DNA of 64,000 nucleotides from Acidisoma sp. L85. Its GTDB lineage: Bacteria > Pseudomonadota > Alphaproteobacteria > Acetobacterales > Acetobacteraceae. The stretch is from positions 81,876-145,875 of the forward strand of contig NZ_LMUQ01000076.1 in the NCBI RefSeq assembly GCF_009765865.1. Reading direction: 5' to 3'. The position numbers and the translations under genes were made by a program. The notes under the pieces were generated by a model that was given only the letters and a program-made list of their open reading frames with translations, did not search any database and was not told the DNA's origin. Positions 27,600 to 36,201 of this stretch are shown piece after piece; positions within the stretch are counted from its first letter, which is position 1; each line of letters opens with the position of its first letter.

Positions 27600-29432
27600 T
27601 CAGGGTTTTAGGGCCCGGTAGATGGTGTTGCGGGAGACGCCCAGGCGTCTGGCCGTCGCGCTGAGATTGCCGCCGGTCTCACGATGTGCGGCCAGGATAC
27701 GCGCCGTCATCTGGTCGCGCAGCCTATCCGAAGCCATTGCCGGTGCTCCCAGTAGGCGCTCAACATCGGCGAGGGCGATTGGGCGCTCGAAATCGATTAG
27801 CGTCAGCCGAGTCAGCGCATTGCGAAGTTCACGGATATTACCCGGCCAGGTATGCGCGGCTAGCCGCGCCGCCGCTTCCGGCTCGATCTCGGCCGAGGCG
27901 CCGAGCGCCGCCAGCAGATGGTGCAGAATTGCCGCAAAATCCGTCCGCTCGCGCAAGGGCGGCAGCAGCGCCTCGATGGTGTCGAGCCGGTAATAGAGAT
28001 CGGCGCGGAAGCGGCTGGTGGCGACCGCCTCTTGCAGGTCGAGATTGGTCGCCGCCACCAGCAGCACATCGACCTCGCGGGCCGCGCCGCCGCCGATCGG
28101 CCGCACTATCCAGTCATCGAGCAGCCGCAACAGCACGGCCTGCAAGCCGAGCGGCATATCGCCGATCTCGTCGAGGAACAGCGTACCGCCGTGCGCCTGG
28201 GACACCAGCCCTGCCGCACCGCCGCGGCGGGCGCCGGTGAAGGCGCCTTCGGCATGACCAAAGAGCTCAGCTTCCACCAGGCTATCGGGCAGCGCCGCGC
28301 AATTGACCGGCACAAAGCGGCCGGCACGCCCGCTCGCCGCATGGGCATGGCGGGCGAGCTGCTCCTTGCCGGTCCCTGTCTCGCCGCGGATGAGGATCGG
28401 CAGGCGCCGGCGCGCCGCCGCCTCGACTTGCCGCATCGCCGTCGCCACCACAGGATCCGCCGCGACGAAGGTTTCGCGCAACGCGACGGGGATTGCGGTG
28501 CGTCGGGGTAGGTGCACGAGGAGGGGCTGCAGGTTCTCGATACTGGCGGTGAAGGTGCTGCCAACACGGTCCTGCAGGCTGAGCCGCGTATCTCGTCGTC
28601 CGGCATCAAGGAACGCCTCGAACCCAGTGCGAAACACGCCGTCGAAGCGGCGTCCAGGCGCAGCGGGCAGGCCGTGCAGGAAAAGTCGGGCCTGCGGATT
28701 GGCCCCTAAGATCAGCCCGGACGGATCGAAAGCCATGAGACCTGCACTCAAGGTATGTAAATATTCTGCACGATTGTGGAAGGCGACGACGATATCACCA
28801 CGATGGTTTTCGCGGAACAGCCCATTCTCGATCTGCGTCGCCGCCATTGAAACCAGCGCCCGCGTATGCTGCTGCCGCGACTGGCAGTCGGAGGAGGCGT
28901 CGAGCACCCCAGCGAGCGAACCATCGGGGGCAAAAACCGGAGCGGCAGTGCAGGTCAGCTTGCCGTAGCGGCTGAAAAAATGCTCGCCGCCATGGATGGT
29001 GAGCGGGCGGCGTGTCGCGGCGACACTGCCTAAAGCATTGGTGCCGCAGCCGATCTCGGACCAGAAGCTGCCGGGCCGAATGCTGCTGCTGCGCGCCGTC
29101 GCATCAAAGCTCGGATCGGCCATGGTATCGAGCAGCAGGCCGTCCGGCAGGGCAAAGGCGATGATGAAGTTGCTGCCGGCGATTTGCTGATGGAGATTCT
29201 CCATCTCGGCAAGCACTAGTGGCCGCATTGCGCCAGCGGTCTCGCGAGCACGGCGCAGCGCCGGCTCGGCGATAGTGCGCAGGGGCGGCGGGTTTTCGGG
29301 ATCGAGGCCATGCTCCAGACACCGCGTCCAGCTCGCCGAGATTTCCGGCGCGAGCAGGTCGGCGGGCGTCATATGGCGCCGTTCCAGCACCGTCCGGGCG
29401 CGGGCAAGCCGGTCCTCGGCCGAGATCAGCAT
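27600..29432 (-). CDS. Sigma-54-dependent activator, AcoR-like (GAF-AAA+-Fis)
   Basis: 610 residues. An N-terminal sensory region (about 55-210) contains [23 protein letters not shown]-type GAF sequence typical of AcoR relatives. The AAA+ domain (about 325-545) has Walker [12 protein letters not shown], the sigma-54 contact loop GAFTGA, Walker [12 protein letters not shown] and an arginine-finger region. The C-terminus is a Fis-type helix-turn-helix ([22 protein letters not shown]). An AGGGGAAA ribosome-binding site precedes the ATG. It points away from the alcohol dehydrogenase and monooxygenase operons, both of which have sigma-54 promoters, and is a good candidate activator of one or both. 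Confidence 0.9.
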   Translation of the reverse strand: MLISAEDRLARARTVLERRHMTPADLLAPEISASWTRCLEHGLDPENPPPLRTIAEPALRRARETAGAMRPLVLAEMENLHQQIAGSNFIIAFALPDGLLLDTMADPSFDATARSSSIRPGSFWSEIGCGTNALGSVAATRRPLTIHGGEHFFSRYGKLTCTAAPVFAPDGSLAGVLDASSDCQSRQQHTRALVSMAATQIENGLFRENHRGDIVVAFHNRAEYLHTLSAGLMAFDPSGLILGANPQARLFLHGLPAAPGRRFDGVFRTGFEAFLDAGRRDTRLSLQDRVGSTFTASIENLQPLLVHLPRRTAIPVALRETFVAADPVVATAMRQVEAAARRRLPILIRGETGTGKEQLARHAHAASGRAGRFVPVNCAALPDSLVEAELFGHAEGAFTGARRGGAAGLVSQAHGGTLFLDEIGDMPLGLQAVLLRLLDDWIVRPIGGGAAREVDVLLVAATNLDLQEAVATSRFRADLYYRLDTIEALLPPLRERTDFAAILHHLLAALGASAEIEPEAAARLAAHTWPGNIRELRNALTRLTLIDFERPIALADVERLLGAPAMASDRLRDQMTARILAAHRETGGNLSATARRLGVSRNTIYRALKP

Positions 29433-29643
29433 CGTTTCCCCTTATCGCGTCATCTATCGCGGCCCTTGGGAGACAGCCTATCAAAGGATAAGCTCGCTGC
29501 ACACAACCTTACTGCAGGGTTCTTCTGCGGACTTCGGCAGAGACCTGCTTCACTTCGGATCGACTGGATCGATTGCCCGGCAGTGGTTGGGTCGATCAAG
29601 GCTGCGCTGAACACATTACGCGGTTGCGACAAAATTGGAGAAG

Positions 29644-31317
29644 ATGGTGAACCCTATCGCAACACCCGCAATTCTATTCGAGCCCGACGGGTACCTAACG
29701 TCCGGCCGCAAGCTAATGGGTCGTCAAGCGGCTGGACATGGATTTCTGCGCGCAGCCATCGCCAATCGCCAGGGGGCGACAATGTGGGCGTACACACCAA
29801 ATCAAGCTTCGGCTCAAAGCTTCAGTGAGCTTGTCCATGAATACGATCCCGCTGCAGAGACACAATGGCTACGTCCAGACCGCCCTGACCTCTTGAGTCA
29901 AATAGGCACTCTCTATCTACCTGACCCCCTCTTAGAGGCCGCGGCAAGGCTGCGCCTACGGGCCAATCCAGCCGCCCACAGCCTGTGCGGCATCCTCCAT
30001 GGAACAGTCACGCATGCGGCCATGGACGCCATAACCGGCTTGCTCACCGCTCCTGTGATGCCATGGGATGCACTAATCTGCCCGTCGTCCACAGTAGCTG
30101 AATCGGTCAAAGGGCTGGTCGACGCAGAGATCTCGTATCTGAAATGGCGCTTCGGCGCTTCGTTCTCAATAACGCTTCCTAGATTTTCGGTGATCCCACT
30201 GGGGGTGCACAGCGCTGATTACGCCATTACTCCATATGAGCGTGCCTCAGCGAGATCGGAACTCGAGCTAGCAGAAGATGAGGTCGTAGCGCTGTTTGTA
30301 GGGAGATTGAGTTCGCACGCTAAAGCGCATCCGCACGCAATGTATGCTGGCCTACAGGCAGCTGCTCAGAGGAGCGGGAAGAAGATTGTTCTTATTCAGT
30401 GTGGCTGGTTTCCAAATGACTCTGTCGAGCGTGGATTTAGGGACCTTGCGCTTTCCACCTGTCCCGATGTCCGGATGATATTTGCTGATGGGAGGAAGCC
30501 GGTCGAACTCCGGATGAGTTGGAACGCTGCAGATCTCTTCATATCACTTTCTGACAATATTCAGGAGACTTTTGGGCTTACACCCATTGAAGCTATGGCT
30601 GCAGGGTTACCTGCGGTTGTCTCCGACTGGAATGGATATAAGGACACGGTTCGCGACGGAGTTGACGGTTTCCGCATTCCAACATGGATGCCTCAATCCA
30701 CATTAGGTAACATACTTGCCCATCGCTACGAGGCAGGGACGGCCACCTACGACTACTATTGTGGACTCTCTTCCCATACCGTTTCAATAGACATGCAGGT
30801 TCTCGTCGAGCGCTTGAGCGATCTAGTGACAGACCTAAATCTTCGAAAACAAATGGGGCAGGCAGGCCGTCGACGGACTCTAGAGCTATTCGACTGGAAG
30901 GTAGTCTATCGGAAATATCAAGAACTTTGGGCTGATCTTCGACGGGTCAGGCTTGAGGCAAGACAGGATTCTTTGCAATCCACATTGATTGCACAGGCGC
31001 CGAAAGCGTCGCCAGCCCGCATGAATCCGTTTCACGGCTGTGCTCACTACCCAACAGCCCTAATTCAATCTTCCACGCGCGTTATGTTAAATTCGGGAAC
31101 AAGCAAGATCGCCTATTTGAAGTTGGCGCGTCAGCCATTGTTTAGATACGCAGATCTTGTGCTCCCACCAGCGACTTTAGTAGAAGAGTTGATAACTTCT
31201 CTGAGAGAAGAAGAGCTTGCCGTTCAGGAGCTTGCTGATCTAGTGAAGGTCGACATTGATCAGGTACTAATAGCAGTGTCAGTGTTGGCCAAAATGGGGC
31301 TACTGGGGCTGCGGTAG
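29644..31317 (+). CDS. GT4 glycosyltransferase with winged-helix-like C-terminal tail
   Basis: 557 residues from the ATG at 29644 (GGAG three bases upstream; a TTG at 29635 is the alternative). The C-terminal half of the transferase shows VALFVGRLSSHAKAHP and the GT4 signature ETFGLTPIEAMAAGLPAVVSD near residue 315-335. After about residue 460 an extra ~95 residues follow. The last ~50 (LVEELITSLREEELAVQELA, then DLVKVDIDQVLIAVSVLAKM) look like a small winged-helix fold. The gene is noticeably more AT-rich than its neighbours and is unrelated in role to the regulator and dehydrogenase on either side, so it is probably an insertion. Confidence 0.75.
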   Translation: MVNPIATPAILFEPDGYLTSGRKLMGRQAAGHGFLRAAIANRQGATMWAYTPNQASAQSFSELVHEYDPAAETQWLRPDRPDLLSQIGTLYLPDPLLEAAARLRLRANPAAHSLCGILHGTVTHAAMDAITGLLTAPVMPWDALICPSSTVAESVKGLVDAEISYLKWRFGASFSITLPRFSVIPLGVHSADYAITPYERASARSELELAEDEVVALFVGRLSSHAKAHPHAMYAGLQAAAQRSGKKIVLIQCGWFPNDSVERGFRDLALSTCPDVRMIFADGRKPVELRMSWNAADLFISLSDNIQETFGLTPIEAMAAGLPAVVSDWNGYKDTVRDGVDGFRIPTWMPQSTLGNILAHRYEAGTATYDYYCGLSSHTVSIDMQVLVERLSDLVTDLNLRKQMGQAGRRRTLELFDWKVVYRKYQELWADLRRVRLEARQDSLQSTLIAQAPKASPARMNPFHGCAHYPTALIQSSTRVMLNSGTSKIAYLKLARQPLFRYADLVLPPATLVEELITSLREEELAVQELADLVKVDIDQVLIAVSVLAKMGLLGLR

Positions 31318-31625
31318 CCATGTGCTAGCTTATCAAAGAATCGGCGTTGCTATAGGACCTCTCCGCAAGCGGCGCCGCAACCTATCTTTGGAGCAGCTAA
31401 GGTCAAATGCCATCTAACCTTCATCGGAAAACGAATTTGTGTTTGCACTTGACGCCGGATAGATGCGACGGCTCGCTGCAGCGAGCACCTAGTCGGCTGG
31501 GGTATGAATCGATTGACATCAATATACAGGGGCTTCTGCAGGTTGCGATCAGCTGAAGAACGACGCTGAACGCATCCTCTTCCACGCAGGTCAATTTCCC
31601 GCCATCGTCATGTGGCTCAGGCAAT
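31318..31625. other. Intergenic upstream of the dehydrogenase control region, no gene
   Basis: About 300 bases without a convincing open frame; the minus-strand frame at 31421-31636 has no family features. The next 250 bases carry the activator-type palindrome and the sigma-54 promoter described separately. Confidence 0.4.
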
Positions 31626-31642
31626 TGTTCCTTCACGGAACA
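31626..31642. promoter_or_regulatory. Perfect palindrome TGTTCC-N5-GGAACA, candidate activator site
   Basis: TGTTCCTTCACGGAACA is a perfect 6-bp inverted repeat with a 5-bp spacer, about 180 bases upstream of the -24/-12 promoter at 31818. The position and symmetry fit an upstream activating sequence for a dimeric Fis-type sigma-54 activator such as either of the two encoded in this window. Confidence 0.55.
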
Positions 31643-31817
31643 GTCTGCCCCGCATTAATGTTCACTTGTGGCACACTCGTTGGCCAAGATTGCCGCTTGC
31701 GCAAAGCAAGGAGGCGAGTTTGAGCGTCGACTCCGTCGGAGGCAAACCTTTGAAATCTTTTTCTAATTATCCAGGCTTGAGATAGTTTGGCCGTGTGGCG
31801 TTCCCAGACCCATAGTT

Positions 31818-31833
31818 TGGCACGCCCCATGCA
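31818..31833 (+). promoter_or_regulatory. Sigma-54 (-24/-12) promoter of the alcohol dehydrogenase operon
   Basis: TGGCACGCCCCATGCA matches the consensus TGGCACG-N4-TTGCW with one mismatch and correct GG-to-GC spacing. It lies 48 bases before the ATG of the dehydrogenase. Together with the adjacent activator genes it predicts RpoN-dependent, substrate-induced expression. Confidence 0.8.
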
Positions 31834-31881
31834 CTGAACCCCATGCCCAAAGAGGCGGGATAAACGGGGAGGGACTGCGCC

Positions 31882-32925
31882 ATGAAGGCAGCCGTGCTGC
31901 ACGCCTATGACGAGACTCTCTCGTCCAACACCTTCGTGCATTACGAGGATGTTCCAGACCCCAAGATCGAGAAACCCACCGATGTCATCGTGCGCATCGG
32001 TGGTGCCGGAGTTTGCAGAACCGATCTGCATGTCGTCGAAGGCATCTGGCGCGGCAAGGTTGATGTCGTGCTGCCCTATATCATGGGTCATGAGAATGCC
32101 GGCTGGGTCGAGGAGGTCGGTTCCGCGGTCGATACCTTCAAGCCTGGAGATGCGGTGATCTGTCATCCGCTGGTCACCAGCGGCCATTGCCTCGCCTGCC
32201 GCCGTGGCGACGACATGCATGCGACCGACAGCTCCTTTCCCGGCATCAACGCCAATGGCGGCTATGCGGAGTACCTCCTCACCGGTGAGCGCTCGCTGAT
32301 CAAGCTACCAAAGGCGCTCGCGCCGAAGGATGTCGCGCCCTATACGGATGCTGGCCTCACCGCCTATCGCGCCGCCAAGAAGGCCTCACGTCACCTGCTG
32401 CCGGGGCAATATGTCGTGGTGATCGGTGCTGGCGGGCTCGGCCATATTGGCATCCAGGTCCTGGCCGCACTTTGCGCTGCCGAAATCATCGCGGTCGATC
32501 GTTCCGATACCGGCCTGGCGCTTGCGAAGGAATGCGGCGCGCATCATCAGATCCGCGCCGATGGAGACGAGGTCGATGGTGTCATGGCGCTGACCGGCGG
32601 GCGCGGCGCCGAGGCCGTGATCGATTTCGTGGGTGAGGGCGAGGCAGTTGCCAAGGGTCTCGCCATGACCGCCAATGGCGGTTTCTACTACATCGTCGGC
32701 TATGGCGGCCGGATCGAGATGCCTACGCTCGACATGATCACTTCCGAAAAGACCATCGTCGGCAATCTCGTTGGCACCTACCCGGAACTTGTCGAGCTAA
32801 TGGCACTGGCCGATCGCGGGCTGGTGCATCTCGCAACGCGCGAATATCGGCTCAGCGACGCCAATCAGGCACTGCACGATCTGCATAACGGCCGCATCAA
32901 GGGCCGCGCGGTGCTGATACCCTGA
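31882..32925 (+). CDS. Zinc-dependent NAD(P) alcohol dehydrogenase (MDR family)
   Basis: 347 residues. Catalytic zinc ligands are visible: C45 in GAGVCRTDLH and H70-E71 in GHENAG. The cofactor motif is VVVIGAGGLGHIGIQ. The structural-zinc lobe normally has four cysteines; here the segment SGHCLACRRGDDMHA keeps only C103 and C106, with Ser at 100 and Ala at 114, so it probably cannot hold that zinc in the usual way. The expected role is oxidation of the secondary alcohol formed by the monooxygenase (for example 2-propanol to acetone). GGGAGGGA precedes the start. Its stop overlaps the next start (TGATG). Confidence 0.9.
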   Translation: MKAAVLHAYDETLSSNTFVHYEDVPDPKIEKPTDVIVRIGGAGVCRTDLHVVEGIWRGKVDVVLPYIMGHENAGWVEEVGSAVDTFKPGDAVICHPLVTSGHCLACRRGDDMHATDSSFPGINANGGYAEYLLTGERSLIKLPKALAPKDVAPYTDAGLTAYRAAKKASRHLLPGQYVVVIGAGGLGHIGIQVLAALCAAEIIAVDRSDTGLALAKECGAHHQIRADGDEVDGVMALTGGRGAEAVIDFVGEGEAVAKGLAMTANGGFYYIVGYGGRIEMPTLDMITSEKTIVGNLVGTYPELVELMALADRGLVHLATREYRLSDANQALHDLHNGRIKGRAVLIP

Positions 32926-34001
32926 TGCGTCCGCAGCCCTTGCTTGATGTGCTGGGCGGCGGCTGGTCGCTTGGGGTCGCCGTGGTGGCGGCCGATTGGG
33001 ATGCCGACGTCGCCGGCTTCGCCTTGCGGGACGGTTCGGTCGTGCTGGCACGGGCGGAATGGGAAGGCGGTCCGGTTCTGGCGGCGCGTCCGGCTGGTGG
33101 GCTCGAATTGCGACCTGGCGAGCCACCGCCGCCTTTGGCGCGTGAGGCGGCCCGGCCGGATGGCTGCCTGACGCTGCGCGCTTCCCAAGGCCACGGTTTC
33201 CTTTGCGGCGGCGGCAGCGGGATCGTGGCGCAAGTCGGCACCGACTTGAACCAAACCACCGCCGAGACTCCGCCTGCCAAGGCGGAGCATTTCGCAATTG
33301 CCGCGGGCGAGCATCATGCGACGGCGCTCGGCCGCCGCGTCGAGATTTCCGATGCTCCCAGCTTTGATGTGCCGGCCCCTGTGGTCGCCCTGCTCTTCGA
33401 TCCGGCCGGAAAGCGGCTTGCCGTGGCCGATGAAGCCGGGGTGACGCTGTGGTCGACTGAGGACAGCTGCCGGCTCGAAACCCTTGCCAGCCCCTGCGCC
33501 TTGGCCTGGGCACCCGATGGTAGTCAGTTGGCCTGCGGGCTGGAAAGCGGCGCCGTACGGTTGTGGCGTTTCGGTACAGGCAGCCCGGCCGGCGTGACGC
33601 TCGAAGGTGGCGATGCGGCGGTACGGTCGCTGAGTTTTTCGCCCGATGGCCGCCGTCTCGCGGCGTCAGGCGGCGCACGGGTGCTGTGCTGGGACCTCGA
33701 TGCGCCCGCCGCGCCCTCGACCCCTTGCGGCATCACCGCGCGGGTGCCGATCGCTGTGGTCGCCTGGCATCCAAACCGCGCCATGATCGCCGCCGGCACC
33801 GGCAATGGCGCGGTCATGCTGACGGAACCCGCCGGTCATGACGCGCTGCATGTGCGTGGCGAGGGTGGGGGCGCCGTCAGTGTTCTCGCCTGGTCGGCCG
33901 ATGGCGCTCGCCTCGCCATCGGCACTGATGGCGGCGACCTCGGCGTGCTGCCGCTACCCGATGCGTTGTTCCGGCCAAGGACTCAGGAGATGCCGCGATG
34001 A
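32925..34001 (+). CDS. WD40-repeat protein coupled to the alcohol dehydrogenase
   Basis: 358 residues with degenerate WD40/beta-propeller blades: PVVALLFDPAGKRLAVADEAGVTLW, PCALAWAPDGSQLACGLESGAVRLW-type repeats, VRSLSFSPDGRRLAASGGARVLCW, VAVVAWHP-like and VSVLAWSADGARLAIGTDGGDL, about seven blades in all. No signal peptide, so probably a cytoplasmic scaffold. The TGATG overlap with the dehydrogenase and ATGA overlap with the following 56-aa ORF mean the three proteins are made together. A beta-propeller is an unusual partner for a catabolic dehydrogenase; a docking or assembly role is inference. Confidence 0.75.
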   Translation: MRPQPLLDVLGGGWSLGVAVVAADWDADVAGFALRDGSVVLARAEWEGGPVLAARPAGGLELRPGEPPPPLAREAARPDGCLTLRASQGHGFLCGGGSGIVAQVGTDLNQTTAETPPAKAEHFAIAAGEHHATALGRRVEISDAPSFDVPAPVVALLFDPAGKRLAVADEAGVTLWSTEDSCRLETLASPCALAWAPDGSQLACGLESGAVRLWRFGTGSPAGVTLEGGDAAVRSLSFSPDGRRLAASGGARVLCWDLDAPAAPSTPCGITARVPIAVVAWHPNRAMIAAGTGNGAVMLTEPAGHDALHVRGEGGGAVSVLAWSADGARLAIGTDGGDLGVLPLPDALFRPRTQEMPR

Positions 34002-34168
34002 CGGAAGAGGAAACTTCCAAGGACGCGTTCTTCAAGCGGCTCGGCGTTCTCGCCCAGGAGATGATCGATGCCCATGGCAAGGATTTCACCATGGGCACGC
34101 TGGTTCTCGCGGCCCGCTTCATCGCCGATGGAAAGCCCATCGGCCGGCCCGAAAGCAAGAAGGAGTGA
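33998..34168 (+). CDS. 56-aa small protein ending the dehydrogenase operon
   Basis: ATG at 33998 overlaps the WD40 stop (ATGA) and the frame ends TGA at 34166-34168. The product begins MTEEETSKDAFFKRLGVLAQ and ends with a charged GRPESKKE tail, with a helical middle (MIDAHGKDFTMGTLVLAARF). The translational coupling, the protein-like composition and the lack of any competing frame support a real gene. Function unknown. Its place behind the WD40 gene suggests it is a partner of that protein or of the dehydrogenase. Confidence 0.6.
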   Translation: MTEEETSKDAFFKRLGVLAQEMIDAHGKDFTMGTLVLAARFIADGKPIGRPESKKE

Positions 34169-34221
34169 TTGTGGTGTTCGAGACCTGTGGCGCAGCCTAC
34201 CGAAGTAACCGTCTCATTATG

Positions 34222-34258
34222 GGACAGTGTTTAGGACACTTCGTCGCGAAATAGGACA
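34222..34258. promoter_or_regulatory. Three GGACA direct repeats upstream of the prm promoter
   Basis: GGACA occurs at 34222-34226, 34234-34238 and 34254-34258, and the first two flank an AGTGT-TTAGG-ACACT inverted repeat. They lie 75-110 bases upstream of the -24 element, where a sigma-54 activator would bind. It differs from the TGTTCC palindrome of the dehydrogenase promoter, so the assignment is tentative. Confidence 0.35.
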
Positions 34259-34333
34259 TGCTGCAACGCAGTAATCGCAAAGTTACGTGAACTAAATGAC
34301 GCCTTCCCTCTATGGACAGAATGAATTTGGACT

Positions 34334-34349
34334 TGGCACAGCTCTTGCT
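34334..34349 (+). promoter_or_regulatory. Sigma-54 (-24/-12) promoter of the monooxygenase operon
   Basis: TGGCACAGCTCTTGCT fits the consensus TGGCACR-N4-TTGCW exactly. It lies 100 bases before the prmA start and is the only strong promoter seen ahead of the seven-gene operon. RpoN dependence with an AcoR-like activator is known for several bacterial alkane/propane monooxygenase operons. Confidence 0.88.
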
Positions 34350-34449
34350 ACTAAAACAAGGCCTAGGCTAGCGGCCTCGAATTGTTGCGCTGCACAAGAC
34401 CGCCGGCCGTGAGCCGCAAGAAACCGCGTTGATCGAAGGAGGATCCGAA

Positions 34450-36120
34450 ATGCCTGATGGGATTTCATTAACCAAGATCACAGCCCAGAAAGGAATCAGC
34501 ATCGGCGAAGCCGCCAAGCGGGTCGCCGATCTGGGTTGGACGCCGAGTTACGTTCAGGAAGCGATGACCTTCCCGACCGACTACAAGATCAAGAAGGCGC
34601 CGCGAGACCCGATGAAACAGGTCCTGCGCTCCTACTTCCCGATGCAGGAAGAGAAGGACAACCGCGTCTACGGCGCGCTCGATGCCGCTCTCCGCGGTGA
34701 CATGTTCCGCAATGTCGAGCCCCGCTGGGTCGAATGGATGAAGCTGTTCCTGGCGATCATCCCCTTCCCCGAGATTTCCGCCGCCCGTTCGATGGCGATG
34801 GTCGCGCGCCTCGCCCCGGGTGAGGAACTCCGCACTGGGTTCACGATGCAGATGGTCGACGAGTTCCGTCACTCGACGATTCAGATGAATCTGAAGAAGT
34901 GGTATATGGAAAACTATATCGACCCAGCCGGGTTCGATATCACGGAAGCCGCGTTCGGCCGCTGCTACGCGACCACTATCGGCCGCCAATTCGCCGAGGG
35001 CTTCGTCACCGGTGACGCTATCACCTCGGCCAATATCTACCTGACGGTCGTCGCCGAAACCGCCTTCACGAACACGCTGTTCGTGGCCATGCCGTCCGAA
35101 GCTGCCCGCAACGGCGATTATGCGCTGCCGACCGTCTTCCTTTCGGTGCAATCCGATGAAAGCCGCCATATCGGCAACGGCCATTCGATGCTGATGTCGC
35201 TCATCAACGACCCCGACAATCATCAGCTCATTGAGCGCGACCTGCGTTATGCCTTCTGGCAGAATCATGCGATCGTCGATGCCGCGATCGGCGTGCTGAT
35301 CGAATATGCCACGACGGATCGCGACAAGAACAAGGAAAGCTATGCCGAGCTATGGCATCGCTGGATCTACGAGGATTACTACCGGACCTATATGCTGCCG
35401 CTCGAGAAATACGGCATCAAGATCCATCATGATGACGTGAGCGCAGCCTGGGACCGCATGGTCAAGAAGAACTACGTCCACAAGACCGCGCAATTCTTCT
35501 CGGTTGGCTGGCCGCTGAACTTCTGGCGCATCGAGGCCCAGACGGATAAGGACTTCGAGTGGTTCGAGCATAAATATCCCGGCTGGTATGCCGAGTTTGG
35601 CGATTACTGGAAGTGGTACGCCAAGCTCAGCAAGCCCGGCGAGACCATCATGACCTTCAACACCGAGACGGGCTATATCTATCCGCATCGCTGCTGGAGC
35701 TGCATGGTGCCTTGCCTCATCCGCGAGGAAATCGTCTGCGACGAGGTCGACGGCAAGATCTACACCTACTGTTCGGAACTCTGTCATTGGACCCACAAGA
35801 CTGCCTTCTCGGCGGAATATGAGGGCCGCTCCACCCCCGCGATGGGCCGTTTCAGCGGCCGGCGCGAATGGGAGGATTGCTACCACGGCTGGGATCTCGC
35901 CGATGCCATCACCGATCTCGGCTTCGTGCGCGACGACGGCAAGACCTTGGTGCCGCAGCCGCATCTGCGCTTCGACGACAAGGAGATGTGGACGCTCGAC
36001 CACGTGCGCGGCCATACGCTCGGCAGTCCGCTCCGGACCATCCGCGCGATGACGCCCGAGGCGCGGGAAACCCACCTCGCCGAATATCGCAAGGGCTTCA
36101 AGATCAACCCGCTCAACTAG
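34450..36120 (+). CDS. prmA: Propane 2-monooxygenase hydroxylase, large subunit
   Basis: 556 residues from the ATG at 34450, placed after AAGGAGG. All six diiron ligands of soluble diiron monooxygenases are present with the spacing of methane monooxygenase MmoX: E108 (FPEIS), E138-x2-H141 (DEFRH), E203 (VAETAF) and E237-x2-H240 (SDESRH). The C-terminal part has CWSCMVPCL and CSELCHWTH cysteine pairs typical of the PrmA/MimA (group 5) branch. The order prmA-B-C-D matches the Gordonia and Mycobacterium propane operons. It binds O2 at the diiron centre and inserts one atom at the secondary carbon of a short alkane; the exact substrate (propane, acetone, phenol, ethers) cannot be read from sequence. 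Confidence 0.93.
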   Translation: MPDGISLTKITAQKGISIGEAAKRVADLGWTPSYVQEAMTFPTDYKIKKAPRDPMKQVLRSYFPMQEEKDNRVYGALDAALRGDMFRNVEPRWVEWMKLFLAIIPFPEISAARSMAMVARLAPGEELRTGFTMQMVDEFRHSTIQMNLKKWYMENYIDPAGFDITEAAFGRCYATTIGRQFAEGFVTGDAITSANIYLTVVAETAFTNTLFVAMPSEAARNGDYALPTVFLSVQSDESRHIGNGHSMLMSLINDPDNHQLIERDLRYAFWQNHAIVDAAIGVLIEYATTDRDKNKESYAELWHRWIYEDYYRTYMLPLEKYGIKIHHDDVSAAWDRMVKKNYVHKTAQFFSVGWPLNFWRIEAQTDKDFEWFEHKYPGWYAEFGDYWKWYAKLSKPGETIMTFNTETGYIYPHRCWSCMVPCLIREEIVCDEVDGKIYTYCSELCHWTHKTAFSAEYEGRSTPAMGRFSGRREWEDCYHGWDLADAITDLGFVRDDGKTLVPQPHLRFDDKEMWTLDHVRGHTLGSPLRTIRAMTPEARETHLAEYRKGFKINPLN

Positions 36121-36135
36121 CCTCGCCAAGCGTCG

Positions 36136-36161
36136 CGGGGTCCGGCAGGTGCCGGACCCCG
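36136..36161. repeat. Short perfect hairpin between prmA and prmB
   Basis: An 11-bp perfect stem (CGGGGTCCGGC pairing with GCCGGACCCCG) closes a 4-base loop 15 bases after the prmA stop. There is no T-tract, so it is more likely an mRNA-stabilising or attenuating structure than a full terminator. It lacks the shared loop of the three long hairpins. Confidence 0.65.
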
Positions 36162-36201
36162 TAACGACTCTACAAATACCGCATCCCGATTAGGGGCCGC
36201 C

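Noticed and set aside
34468-36129. Long minus-strand frames opposite prmA (34468-35268 and 35350-36129)
   Set aside because: No domain sense, and the plus strand has all six diiron ligands at family spacing.
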